64,000 bases of DNA. Origin: Methylocella sp. (GTDB lineage: Bacteria > Pseudomonadota > Alphaproteobacteria > Rhizobiales > Beijerinckiaceae). Shown in pieces: positions 33,939 through 42,224 of this stretch. Position 1 is the first letter of the stretch. The number at the start of each line of letters is the position of its first letter. The notes beneath the pieces were generated by a model that was not told the origin of the DNA, did not search any database, and saw only the letters and a program-made list of their open reading frames with translations. Both the position numbers and the translations under genes were made by a program. The stretch covers positions 1,592,501-1,656,500 of the forward strand of contig JBBCGG010000001.1 in the NCBI GenBank assembly GCA_037200525.1, given 5' to 3'.

Positions 33939-34712
33939 ATGAACGATGAAATCGAAATGAACTCTGGGCGCCAGCCCGTTGTTGCGATCAAAAACGGCGA
34001 CGTTCTTGCCAACAGCCGGGACGTCGCGTCCTATTTTGCAAAGAACCATCGCGACGTGCTGAGGGATATAGACAACCTGATCGCGTCTGAACCCACCCTG
34101 GGTCTGCGCAATTTTGCGCATACCCCATATATTGAGGCTCAGAACGGTCAAACCTACAGATCCTACGATATGGATCGAAAAGGGTTTGCGGTCATCGCCA
34201 TGGGCTTCACGGGTGCAAAGGCGCTTAAATGGAAGCTGGCATATATAGACGCGTTCGACGCGATGGAGGCGGAGCTTCGCGCCCGGCCGGCGATCGATCC
34301 AATCCAAGTCTTGAACGATCCGACTGCGATGCGCGGCCTCTTGCTGACCTACAGTGAAAAGGTTCTGGCCTTGGAAGCCGATAAGGCCGCAGCGGCGCCG
34401 AAGATTGCCGCGCTTGAGCGCATCGCAGAAGCGGACGGCTCGCTGTGCATCACAGACTCGGCAAAGACCCTACAAGTGCGCCCGACCGAGCTATTCAAAT
34501 TTTTACGTCACCACAGCTGGATTTACCGGCGCCCCGGAACGGATCACGACGTCGCCTATCAATCCAAGCTCGTGGTCGGATTGCTCGAGCACAAGACGAC
34601 GACCGTTCACCGATCGGACGGCTCCGAAAAGATCACAACGCAAGTGCGGATCACGCCAAAAGGATTGACGAGATTGGCTCAAGAACTTCCGCCCGCCTTG
34701 CGAGTCGCTTAA
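33939..34712 (+). CDS. Phage Rha/KilAC-type antirepressor
   Basis: A 257-residue regulator. The N-terminal Rha domain (residues 13-110) reads PVVAIKNGDVLANSRDVASYFAKNHRDVLRDIDNL...YDMDRKGFAVIAMGFTGAKALKWKLAYIDAFDAME. The C-terminal KilAC/ANT domain (about 150-257) has AEADGSLCITDSAKTLQVRPTELFKFLRHHSWIYRRPGTDH and VRITPKGLTRLAQEL. Proteins of this family counter phage repressors or interfere with host replication when expressed. Confidence 0.9.
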   Translation: MNDEIEMNSGRQPVVAIKNGDVLANSRDVASYFAKNHRDVLRDIDNLIASEPTLGLRNFAHTPYIEAQNGQTYRSYDMDRKGFAVIAMGFTGAKALKWKLAYIDAFDAMEAELRARPAIDPIQVLNDPTAMRGLLLTYSEKVLALEADKAAAAPKIAALERIAEADGSLCITDSAKTLQVRPTELFKFLRHHSWIYRRPGTDHDVAYQSKLVVGLLEHKTTTVHRSDGSEKITTQVRITPKGLTRLAQELPPALRVA

Positions 34713-34738
34713 CCCCACGCGGGTCACGGACAAACGGG

Positions 34739-34756
34739 GCCGTCCTTCGGGGCGGC
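34739..34756 (+). terminator. Terminator after the antirepressor
   Basis: A 7-bp stem (gccgtcc / gggcggc, one G-U) with a ttcg loop, 27 bases after the stop codon and followed by a weak T-rich tract. Confidence 0.58.
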
Positions 34757-35048
34757 TCTCTCATTTTGGGGCCTCCGCCTCACATGCTATAACCGAATCG
34801 GCGCAGGTCAGATGAGTAGATCGACCAAGTGACGCCTCGGTTGCCGGCCAGCAGAGCGCGGCGCAACCTCCCAATCAAGCAATAGGACGACTTCTGACGC
34901 GCCCGCCGCGTCGGACGTGTCGATACCTTTCCGTTCGTAAGCCCCGTGCAGGAGCAGGGAATGGCCTTCCGCCTATCGCCGCCCGAGCTACGCCAACAGA
35001 ATCGATACCCCTGCGGCGGAGGGCGCAACGTCGGGGATAGGATTCGGA
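34757..35048. other. Intergenic region before the late small genes
   Basis: About 290 bases with no supported gene. The plus-strand frame of the next gene is open from 34943 but its first good start is GTG 35049. Confidence 0.45.
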
Positions 35049-35267
35049 GTGGACAGCATCACCGCATTTTTCGGAACCACGGGAGTAGTCAGGGCGGCGA
35101 CTAACGCCCCCGTCGTCGTCACCGGAAACCCTTTTGTTATGAATGCGATTTCGCCTCAGCTTGGATCGCATTTTATTCAAGCGCTCGAAAATGGCGATGG
35201 GACGAATACGAACACCTTCAATGCGGGAAGTCCGTTCGCGAATCTCACTGCATCGTTGAGGATGTAG
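35049..35267 (+). CDS. Small hypothetical phage protein or fragment
   Basis: A 72-residue Thr/Asn/Gly-rich protein (GTG start, ggggataggattcgga upstream) with MDSITAFFGTTGVVRAATNAPVVVTGNPFVMNAISPQLGSHFIQALENG. The sequence looks coding, but the open frame before the GTG suggests it may be the end of a longer degraded protein. Confidence 0.42.
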   Translation: MDSITAFFGTTGVVRAATNAPVVVTGNPFVMNAISPQLGSHFIQALENGDGTNTNTFNAGSPFANLTASLRM

Positions 35268-35414
35268 GGCCTTTTGACAGTGACAATCGTCTGATCTCAG
35301 GCTATATACGACACGTGGCGCAGACCAGCAGCGAGCTCGCCACAACCCCCAGCAATCATCATCTAAGGAGGCGCGAGCGGACAGAATTCGCGAGCCCATA
35401 GCAGGACAACCGTC

Positions 35415-36938
35415 ATGCTTAAATTGGTTCGTTCATCTGTCCTCGCACTTGCTTGCGTTGCGATCGGGTCAAGCGTGGAGCCGGCCTCGGCGACGCAGGC
35501 CAGCATTACGATGCCCATCGTCAATCCGCAGCCGGGCGTGCCGTTTCCTCTTTCTGAGCTGAACGGCAATTTTCTCAATCCGGCGCTTCAATCTATCGCA
35601 GGCTGCTTCAGCGGTCCTACGGCGCCGATCGGCCCGCAACTCTTTCAGCATTGGTGCAACACTTCGGCCAATCCCGTCATTGACAACATGTGGGATGGAA
35701 CGCAGTGGGTTGCGACCGGGCAGGTCGATTCGGTAGCCCACACCTTTGGGCTGCCAAGCAGAATTACAATTTCCGCGCCGCAAATCTCATCCCCAACGAT
35801 TTCGTCTCCAACGATCAACGGAGCGGCGGTCGCCACCGGCACGCTGTTTGTTCAAGGGCAGCTCACTGCGTTTGTGCCCTCGACGGGGGATTTTCTTGGC
35901 TCTAATCCATTTTCCGGGGGCAAATACGCCTTTGGCAATGTGGGAAATGTACTAGCGGAGTCTGGCCCTTCGGGTGTCGGAGTGACCGGTGCGGGTAGGA
36001 CCCTGGATACGACCGGCTCGGCGTTTGGTGCGATTTTCTTCGGCTTTAATGACAAACCGAGCGTGCTGAATGCAGCATTTGCTCAATACGGCGAGTGCCG
36101 GATCTATCCGGGCGCCGCGAGCTGCTCGGTTGGCGAGTGGAATATCACGGACTTTAGGACAAGTGGATCGGTCGGGTTTGATTCGTACAATCTAGAGTTT
36201 GCTAGCGGGCACGGGAGCGCGGGACTCAGGCTGCTGAGTGGCGGCGGATGTCTGACGGTGCCGGGGCAAATTTGCCTCAATGTGCAGACAGGGCTGTATG
36301 ACGCGCTTCCGCAACCGGCCGGAGCGGCCCTGGATATTCAAAACAACGGCGCGACTTTCCTGAAGGGTATTTTTGCCGGATACAACGCGCTGCAGGGCAA
36401 TGACGGTATGACGGCTGGGCAAAGCGGAACGCTCATGCAGTTCCCGCGCGGCTCCCGATTCAAGCAGCAGTATTGCGATAACACTGCATCTTATCCCGCC
36501 AACTGCACCGTAGACCTCATTGGCGCATTCTTATCATTCGAAGTCGATAACGCTGCTTCAGTTCAAGATATCACGATCGGCGACAACGGATTCATCATCC
36601 AAAACGGCGGCGGCGGAATCAATCTAATAATTCCGACCAGCAACATCGATGTAAACGGTTTTGAGTTTCTACCGTCAGCAACGGGCGCGCCCATTGTCCT
36701 TGAGCCTCAGGGCTTTGGCGGCGACGCCAGCGTGACGATGCAGATCGGAGCCAAAGGCCCCGCTGGCGTTATCGAATTCATGAGTCCTCTCGAGGTGTCA
36801 GCCGCCAGTTTCACGGCCAATGGAACTGTAGCGACGACGATGACGACGCTCGGACCGACCGGCGCCAGCACGACCATCAAGGAATGGCTGACGGTTTTAG
36901 ACACGACCGGCGCCAAGCACTTCGTCCCTTCGTACTGA
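35415..36938 (+). CDS. Fibre-like late protein with a signal peptide
   Basis: A 507-residue protein. Residues 1-26 are a Sec signal peptide (MLKLVRSSVLALACVAIGSSVEPASA). The rest is beta-rich, Gly/Ser/Thr/Asn-rich and repetitive (SAPQISSPTISSPTINGAAVATGTLFVQG), and ends in a domain with STTIKEWLTVLDTTGAKHFVPSY, typical of phage fibre tails. Signal peptides are not expected on virion proteins, so it may be an exported adhesin or be membrane-anchored during lysis. Position before the endolysin supports a tail or host-contact role. Confidence 0.62.
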   Translation: MLKLVRSSVLALACVAIGSSVEPASATQASITMPIVNPQPGVPFPLSELNGNFLNPALQSIAGCFSGPTAPIGPQLFQHWCNTSANPVIDNMWDGTQWVATGQVDSVAHTFGLPSRITISAPQISSPTISSPTINGAAVATGTLFVQGQLTAFVPSTGDFLGSNPFSGGKYAFGNVGNVLAESGPSGVGVTGAGRTLDTTGSAFGAIFFGFNDKPSVLNAAFAQYGECRIYPGAASCSVGEWNITDFRTSGSVGFDSYNLEFASGHGSAGLRLLSGGGCLTVPGQICLNVQTGLYDALPQPAGAALDIQNNGATFLKGIFAGYNALQGNDGMTAGQSGTLMQFPRGSRFKQQYCDNTASYPANCTVDLIGAFLSFEVDNAASVQDITIGDNGFIIQNGGGGINLIIPTSNIDVNGFEFLPSATGAPIVLEPQGFGGDASVTMQIGAKGPAGVIEFMSPLEVSAASFTANGTVATTMTTLGPTGASTTIKEWLTVLDTTGAKHFVPSY

Positions 36939-36953
36939 TCAAAGGAACAGTAG

Positions 36954-37376
36954 ATGATCAAAACAGCCTTCATTGCAGTGATTCTCGGGCTCTCCCTTTC
37001 GACGATAGCGATGGCCGATGGCGACGGCCGCGTTATTCCGTTCCAGGCCGTGCTGCATGGCGCGCGCGGCGACGAGTTGCGCGAGCCCGCGCCGATCGAT
37101 CCCACGACGAATAAGCCGATTCCTAGCGTCGAGGGCAAGCTCATCACGTTGGGCGATGTTGCGATCAACGCATTGCTGATCGCGACACGGGGTGATGAGA
37201 CTTTGGCCGGCACCGAGAAAGTTCGTCGCGGCGAACTGGCGCGGAATATTTTCGCCCACCCGGAAGAGCCTCTGAAGATCGACGAAATCAAACTGATCAA
37301 GGATCGAATCGGCGTCGTCTACACGGTCGACGTTGTGACGCCGGCTTGGCACATCCTCGAAGGCGATAAGCCTTAA
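36954..37376 (+). CDS. Exported phage late protein
   Basis: A 140-residue protein with a Sec signal (MIKTAFIAVILGLSLSTIAMADG). The mature part IPFQAVLHGARGDELREPAPIDPTTNKPIPSVEGKLITLGDVAINALLIATRGDE is an unassigned family. It lies 15 bases after the fibre-like gene and 11 before the endolysin. Possibly a periplasmic lysis factor. Confidence 0.6.
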   Translation: MIKTAFIAVILGLSLSTIAMADGDGRVIPFQAVLHGARGDELREPAPIDPTTNKPIPSVEGKLITLGDVAINALLIATRGDETLAGTEKVRRGELARNIFAHPEEPLKIDEIKLIKDRIGVVYTVDVVTPAWHILEGDKP

Positions 37377-37387
37377 TAGGTGAAATA

Positions 37388-37822
37388 ATGGACATTTCCG
37401 AAAAGGGCTTGCAGGCCTTGATCGCCCGCGAGGGATCGCGGCTCCAGGCCTATCGCGACAGCCGCGGGATTTGGACCATCGGCGTCGGCCATACGGGCCG
37501 CGCGAGTCCGCCATCGGTTCATGCCGGGATGACCATCACTCCCGACGAGGAAATGCGAATCCTCCATACCGATCTCGCGCCGGAAATCGCCGCAGTCAAT
37601 CGGGCGATCCGCGTTAGCATCAGCCAAGATCAGTTCGACGCTTGCGTTTCGCTTGCCTTCAACATCGGCGCGCATGGCTTCGTCGGATCGACCGTCGTCC
37701 ACATGATCAATGCCGGCAATTTAGAGGCCGCGGCGAATGCCTTCCTGATGTGGGATCACCCATCAGAGTTGAAGGGTCGCCGCGAAGCCGAGCGAGAGCA
37801 ATTTTTGGGAGTCGCCGCATGA
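37388..37822 (+). CDS. Phage endolysin (GH24 lysozyme)
   Basis: A 144-residue T4-lysozyme-type muramidase. The catalytic region LQALIAREGSRLQAYRDSRGIWTIGVGHTGRA has Glu in REGSRLxAYRD and the following Thr in GxGHT; DQFDACVSLAFNIGAHGFVGST is the substrate-binding part. No signal peptide, so it needs a holin; candidates are nearby (38945, 39436). It cleaves the bond between MurNAc and GlcNAc. Confidence 0.93.
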   Translation: MDISEKGLQALIAREGSRLQAYRDSRGIWTIGVGHTGRASPPSVHAGMTITPDEEMRILHTDLAPEIAAVNRAIRVSISQDQFDACVSLAFNIGAHGFVGSTVVHMINAGNLEAAANAFLMWDHPSELKGRREAEREQFLGVAA

Positions 37823-37863
37823 GACTCGCGCGTGCTCTTCCCCTCACGAAAGGAACCAAAACG

Positions 37864-38436
37864 ATGCGTGGATTTCGCTTGATTGTCGCCATTTGTTGCG
37901 CCGCTCTGGTTTGTGCGTCGCCTTCCTTTGCCGCCTCGAAAGCGAAATTGCCGCTGCCGCTCCCGATCGACCCGCTCGGTTTGAATGGCGATGCCGCCGC
38001 GACGACTTCGAAGCTCCCGATCCCGCTGCCGTTCGATCCGCTCGGCCTCAACGAGACCGGCCTCCAGTCACCTGACCAAATGGTCGACAAGGTTCGCGCT
38101 TGGGTCACGAGCGACGCCGCCGCGGATTTGGCCGCGGCTCAGACTGTCGCCAAGGCCGCCGGAAATACGATAACGGCGGCTTGCTGGACGCCAATTCAGG
38201 CCTTCGTCGCGCAGGTTCAGGCGCTCCCGGTGGCTAGCGATATGCCGAAAATTCACCTCGCCGTGGATATCGAGATCATCACGGATCTTGAAATCGCGCT
38301 GTTGCCCAATTCGCCAATCGTCGCCGGTTGCTCCTCACTCGCGAATTTCCAGCTCATCTCCGCGAAGGATCTCGTCTCGGGGATCCTGACGGGCGCAACT
38401 TCGCTCGCGGCTCTCGCTGCTTCGCCGATCAAGTAG
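37864..38436 (+). CDS. Exported phage late protein with repeated PLPxDPLGLN units
   Basis: A 190-residue protein with a signal peptide (MRGFRLIVAICCAALVCASPSFAAS). Two near-identical units follow (KLPLPLPIDPLGLN and KLPIPLPFDPLGLN), then a helical domain with Cys residues (TITAACWTPIQAFVAQVQALPVAS...SPIVAGCSSLANFQL). Start ATG 37864 has AAGGAA upstream; the earlier ATG at 37819 overlaps the endolysin stop and lacks a ribosome site. Function unknown. Confidence 0.62.
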   Translation: MRGFRLIVAICCAALVCASPSFAASKAKLPLPLPIDPLGLNGDAAATTSKLPIPLPFDPLGLNETGLQSPDQMVDKVRAWVTSDAAADLAAAQTVAKAAGNTITAACWTPIQAFVAQVQALPVASDMPKIHLAVDIEIITDLEIALLPNSPIVAGCSSLANFQLISAKDLVSGILTGATSLAALAASPIK

Positions 38437-38484
38437 GAGCTGATCGTTCCCGTTCCGCCCGCGAACACCGCAAGAATTCGCTTC

Positions 38485-38670
38485 GTGACAACGAAGGATG
38501 ACTTTTTTTCGCGCTTGATCCGCTTCGACAATATGGCCGCGGTGAGCCACGTCGAAGCGGTGATGGCCGATGGCACGATCATCGCGGCGCTGACCCAAGG
38601 CGGCGTGCAACGCCTTCCCGGCGACTACGCGCCAGAGGACACGTTACAAATCTTCGTCGATCTCAAATGA
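38485..38670 (+). CDS. Papain-like (YiiX/NlpC-type) enzyme, first part
   Basis: A 61-residue protein: DFFSRLIRFDNMAAVSHVEAVMADGTIIAALTQGGVQRLPGDYAPEDTLQIF matches the first part of permuted papain-like enzymes, with the His of SHVE as catalytic base candidate. It ends at the TGA that overlaps the next ATG. In typical family members this continues into the Cys-containing part encoded by the next frame, so the gene is split. Confidence 0.66.
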   Translation: MTTKDDFFSRLIRFDNMAAVSHVEAVMADGTIIAALTQGGVQRLPGDYAPEDTLQIFVDLK

Positions 38671-38948
38671 CGCCGGAAATGTACGCCCATTGGGTGGCCT
38701 TCCTCGAATATCGCATCGGCTGGCAATACGACATGAAGGCCATTCTGGGGTTCGCGACGTTCAACGGCGGCCTGCATGATCCGCGTAAACTGATCTGCTC
38801 GGCCTCGATCGCCGACTCGCTTCGTCACTGCGGCTGGTGGCCCATCCCGCTCGCCAAACGCTACCACGCCATAGATCCTGTTACGGTTCTGCTCATGCTC
38901 CAAGCGGATGTGCGCAGCATCGTCCATCCCACGGAGACGCTGACATGA
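38667..38948 (+). CDS. Papain-like enzyme, second part with catalytic Cys
   Basis: A 93-residue protein that continues the fold of the preceding frame: MTPEMYAHWVAFLEYRIGWQYDMKAILGFATFNG, then KLICSASIADSLRHCGWWPIPLAKR with the Cys in the LICSASIADSLR motif. ATG 38667 overlaps the TGA of part one. Translational coupling could make two chains, or a -1 slip at ctcaaa could fuse them. Confidence 0.66.
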   Translation: MTPEMYAHWVAFLEYRIGWQYDMKAILGFATFNGGLHDPRKLICSASIADSLRHCGWWPIPLAKRYHAIDPVTVLLMLQADVRSIVHPTETLT

Positions 38949-39397
38949 ACACGCTCGTAAGCATCGGGCCGGTCGTTGAATTTCTGAAGCCCGCCATCCA
39001 GGACGTCGCGGCGGTCGTGATCCTCGCGGGACTCGGCGCCGTGGGGAATCTCGCGCGTAAATATCTCAAGATCCAGATCTCCAGTTCGCAGATGGATCTC
39101 GTGCGCAAGGCGATGGCGGACGAAGTGCATCGCATGGTCGGCGAAGGCGTCGACAAGCTCTCGACGATCAACGTCAACGTCGAGTCGCCGCAGGTGGCGC
39201 GGGTCGCTAACGCCGCGATCGCTAATGCCGGGCCCGTTGTCGCGAAGTTGGGCATCACTCCCGATGAGGTGAAGGCGTTGGCCCTCAGCACGATTGGCGC
39301 CTATCAGGCGAGCGTCGAGAGCAATCCCGCGCCTGTCGTTGTATCGCCCGCGCCGATCGCCGCGCCGCCGGCGGCCGCAGGTCTCGTGACCACCTAA
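38945..39397 (+). CDS. Holin-like membrane protein
   Basis: A 150-residue protein with one N-terminal hydrophobic helix (LKPAIQDVAAVVILAGLGAVGNLA), an amphipathic middle and a Pro/Ala C-terminus. The pattern of a membrane segment plus charged helix, beside an endolysin, resembles small phage holins of rhizobial phages. ATGA overlap with the papain-like part. Confidence 0.6.
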   Translation: MNTLVSIGPVVEFLKPAIQDVAAVVILAGLGAVGNLARKYLKIQISSSQMDLVRKAMADEVHRMVGEGVDKLSTINVNVESPQVARVANAAIANAGPVVAKLGITPDEVKALALSTIGAYQASVESNPAPVVVSPAPIAAPPAAAGLVTT

Positions 39398-39435
39398 GAA
39401 GTTCGCCGAGGAAGGCTTTCAGGGGATAATTCGAA

Positions 39436-39792
39436 ATGGCGGACGAAGGCGAAAATCGTGAACACCGGCTGCTCAACGAGCGCTGGACGTGGGAAAAAGA
39501 AATGGTTGCACTCACATCGGACAACCAAGCCAGGATCAGAAATCTCGAAGAGGGGATTAAGCCGCTAGCCCAGCTTTCCCTCAATCTCGAGCGGTTTGTC
39601 GCGAAGTTCGAAGCGCTCATCGATCGCTTTGAATCCGTAGAGAATATGCGCGAGGACCTCGATCAGCTCATAGCCAGCGAGAACCAACGCAAAGGCGCCG
39701 ACGCGCGGAACATACGAAACTCGCTCCTGGGTGGACTTGGAGGGGGTTTGGCGTCCGGCGTGGGCGCTTGGCTGCTGACGCACATAAAATGA
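39436..39792 (+). CDS. Coiled-coil protein with C-terminal membrane segment
   Basis: A 118-residue protein: long coiled coil (residues 10-85, KEMVALTSDNQARIRNLEEGIKPLAQLSLNLERFVAKFEALIDRFE) and a final hydrophobic stretch (NSLLGGLGGGLASGVGAWLL). This layout is that of XhlA/hemolysin-like phage lysis accessory proteins. Similar in build to the gene at 43023-43313. Confidence 0.6.
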   Translation: MADEGENREHRLLNERWTWEKEMVALTSDNQARIRNLEEGIKPLAQLSLNLERFVAKFEALIDRFESVENMREDLDQLIASENQRKGADARNIRNSLLGGLGGGLASGVGAWLLTHIK

Positions 39793-39803
39793 GGACGCCT
39801 GCA

Positions 39804-40379
39804 ATGACTAGATTGGTGGTCAAGGTCCTTTTGTTTGCGATGCTGGCGCTGGCGCCGGCTGCGGCTCATGCGCAAATGCGCGCGTTCGTTGTCACCTCAT
39901 GCGACTCTCTGCCGGCGATCTATAATCCGGGTAGTCAGGGCATTCCGGTAATCGACGAGACCGGCGCCGCTTGCACGGGTGGTGGAGGAGGTGGCGGCGG
40001 TGGCGCGATCAGTCAGCCTCTGGGTGGCGCAACTCCGCTGGCTCAGGCTGTTGCGGTCACTATCGTCCCCAACGTGAAGACGCTGACGGATCGCAGCGGC
40101 GCGGTAACGACGGGCGGCACCTCTCAGACTTTGGTCGCGTCGGTCTCTGCTAGAATGACGATCTTCATCGAGAATCCGTGCACAGCCGCTTCGCAAAATA
40201 TCACGACGGCCGAGAGCCTCTTCATCAACTTCACGGCTGCTGCATCTACGACGGCAGGCGGCTCGATCGAGCTAGCCCCCTGTGGGGTTTATAGCACGGG
40301 CACGGGACCGGTCTCGACCGAGGCGATTACGGTCACAGCGACGACGACCGGGCATAGGTGGACCGCGAAGATCGAGTAG
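39804..40379 (+). CDS. Exported phage late protein with poly-Gly linker
   Basis: A 191-residue protein with a signal peptide (MTRLVVKVLLFAMLALAPAAAHAQ), a short domain, nine Gly residues and a beta-rich C-terminal domain (PNVKTLTDRSGAVTTGGTSQTLVASVSARMTIFIENPCTAASQNITTAESLFINF...HRWTAKIE). This second domain resembles phage tail or head decoration proteins. ATG 39804 has GAGGAC 8 bases upstream. It is the last gene of the prophage. Confidence 0.6.
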   Translation: MTRLVVKVLLFAMLALAPAAAHAQMRAFVVTSCDSLPAIYNPGSQGIPVIDETGAACTGGGGGGGGGAISQPLGGATPLAQAVAVTIVPNVKTLTDRSGAVTTGGTSQTLVASVSARMTIFIENPCTAASQNITTAESLFINFTAAASTTAGGSIELAPCGVYSTGTGPVSTEAITVTATTTGHRWTAKIE

Positions 40380-40641
40380 GCGCGGAGCGTGTTTTTCGCA
40401 AATGAAATCACGTCGTAACATCGCTGCTCCATAAGCGTTGATCGACTAGGCTGGGCGGTCTGCCGGCTCCAGTCTGGTCAAGAAGCGCGGTGGGGTGGGT
40501 TGCACCCGCGCTGGGAGCCGGGCCGTTTCGCCACCCCCTTGATGTCTTTGCATGAGACTCTCTTCGAGGCCCAACGATCGTGTCCCGGTAGTGATAACTG
40601 CCCCCGCCGCTGTTTAGACCCTGGCGAGCGGGGGTTCCTTA
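40380..40641. other. Prophage right border region
   Basis: About 260 bases with no gene. The right attachment site should lie here or just beyond; no repeat of left-end sequence was found by eye. Confidence 0.4.
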
Positions 40642-40860
40642 TCAAAAGCCAGGGACGTGACTGCCAGCCGCGTCCGTTTTGTCGCCTGTCGCACAAACTC
40701 TGAGCTTTTCGTGCGTCAGCGGCCGTTGAAGCGCAAGCGCTTGATCGAGCGATCCCTCGAGCCACGTATCCCATTGGTCGGGCGTCGTGAGCAGCACCGG
40801 CATGGCCTTGGCGTGAATTGGCCGAAGCGCGTAAAGTTCAAGCCTTGCCCGACATCCGCG
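40642..40860 (-). pseudogene. SRAP (YedK/HMCES) C-terminal fragment 1
   Basis: The frame reads ALRPIHAKAMPVLLTTPDQWDTWLEGSLDQALALQRPLTHEKLRV, the last third of an SRAP protein (DNA-protein crosslink and abasic-site response). The catalytic N-terminal Cys part is missing. A nearly identical fragment occurs at 42637-42870. Confidence 0.78.
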
Positions 40861-40951
40861 CATCGCGAACGGCGCTTCTGGAGCTGGCCACTCAATAAGC
40901 CGATGCTAGCGAGCAGCTCTCTGAATTTCCCTGCGTCCGAACAGGGGCAGT

Positions 40952-42139
40952 TTAGGCATTTGTGCGCACAGCCCGCACCATACGGTTCAGGATCTCGTCG
41001 AGGATCTCAGACGATGTCGCGAAGTTAAGGCGGAGGAAATGACTTGCCGCAGGATCGAAATTTTCTCCTGGGCTCGCGGCGACGCCGGCCCGCTGCAAAA
41101 AAAACTGTCCCGCCGGCATCGGTAGATGCAGCGCTGAAAAATCGATCCAGGAAAGATATGTTGCCTCGGGCGCGTGAACTCGCGCCTCGGGAAGCTCACG
41201 CGCTAGCCGGCCAAGCAACTGATCGCGCCGCGACGCAAGCTTCGAAAGTGTGCGATCCATCCATGGTTGTCCCTCGTCCCAAGCCGCTACTGTTGCGTCG
41301 ACGCCCATGATCGCCGGCGTGCCAAGCAATCGATGCGGCACTCGTGCGTGGAAGCGCGCCTTCAGCCGGGGCGATCCGAAATGCATGATGCTGCAAGTCA
41401 GGCCCGAGATGTTGAAACCTTTCGTCGCGGAGGTGATAGTGACAGTGCGGGCGGCGATCTCCGAGCTAACTGAGCTGAGCGGGATGTGACGTTGTCCCGG
41501 ATACACAAGGTCGGCATGGATCTCATCGGACACGATCACTAGATCATGTGCTACAGCCAGCCTTCCGACGGCTTCCAGTTCTTCCCGGCTAAAGGCTCGG
41601 CCAGTGGGATTGTGCGGATTGCAGAATAGCATCACGCGGGTAGTTGGATTGATTCTGCCGTCTAGCCCAATGAGCTTCATCACATAGCGTGTGCCATCGT
41701 CTTCGAGCGGGTCCTCGACCAAGCGGCGTCCGGTGGTGAGGACGGCCTCGCGGAAAGGCGGGTAACATGGCGTCTGCACCACTACGCCATCGCCCGGTTC
41801 GCTAAACGCAAGCACGCTCGCGAAGCTGGCCTGCACGAGATTGGTGGCGGCGGTGACGTCTTCGGCTGCCACTTCCCAGTCGTAACGAGCGCGCATGCGT
41901 CGAGCGAACGCACGGCCGAGCGATAGATTGGCAGCGGCGCCGTCCCGCAGCGGGTAACCGTAGTCTTGCTGCCCAACCATGCGCTCCAGCGCCGTTTGGA
42001 TCGGCCCAGCAACCGCGAAATCCATCTCTGCGATCCAGCAAGGAATCACGTCGCCTGAATATAAAGTCCACTTCGCGTTGCGGCGTTCCCTAAGTTGCGC
42101 GATGGTCAATTCGCCGCTCGTCGCCTCACTGGTATCCAT
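40952..42139 (-). CDS. PatB/MalY-type C-S lyase (PLP aminotransferase fold)
   Basis: A 395-residue fold-type I PLP enzyme. It opens ELTIAQLRERRNAKWTLYSGDVIPCWIAEMDF, then the substrate region QQDYGYPLRDG, LFCNPHNPTGRAFSREEL, VSDEIHADLVYPGQRHIPL, the PLP Lys in TSATKGFNISGLTCSIM, and a C-terminal domain with FLRLNFATSSEILDEILNRM. The family includes cystathionine beta-lyases and C-S lyases that release thiols from cysteine conjugates. ATG 42139 starts the conserved region, with AAAAGG upstream. It lies among SRAP fragments. Confidence 0.9.
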   Translation of the reverse strand: MDTSEATSGELTIAQLRERRNAKWTLYSGDVIPCWIAEMDFAVAGPIQTALERMVGQQDYGYPLRDGAAANLSLGRAFARRMRARYDWEVAAEDVTAATNLVQASFASVLAFSEPGDGVVVQTPCYPPFREAVLTTGRRLVEDPLEDDGTRYVMKLIGLDGRINPTTRVMLFCNPHNPTGRAFSREELEAVGRLAVAHDLVIVSDEIHADLVYPGQRHIPLSSVSSEIAARTVTITSATKGFNISGLTCSIMHFGSPRLKARFHARVPHRLLGTPAIMGVDATVAAWDEGQPWMDRTLSKLASRRDQLLGRLARELPEARVHAPEATYLSWIDFSALHLPMPAGQFFLQRAGVAASPGENFDPAASHFLRLNFATSSEILDEILNRMVRAVRTNA

Positions 42140-42224
42140 GTTTGTGCCTTTTGAAAAAGTTCCCGGCCGTGCGGACGGATTTGATTGAGACGTTTTACCG
42201 ATCAACGGCTCGACGCGCTCGCAC

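Larger units (their letters stand above)
5000..40400. mobile_element. Prophage, apparently defective
   Basis: The span runs from the tyrosine integrase to the last late-type gene. Left arm: early functions on the minus strand (integrase, excisionase-like, YqaJ, Erf, HNH, DUF5131). Centre: repressor, Cro-like gene and shared operators. Right arm: large virion proteins, endolysin, holin candidate and antirepressor on the plus strand. No terminase, portal, major capsid or DNA replication gene was found. Both ends are approximate because no att repeat was identified. Confidence 0.85.

Noticed and set aside
34875-35399. Long minus-strand frame, Arg-rich
   Set aside because: Composition is that of an antisense shadow in GC-rich DNA; no start signal.
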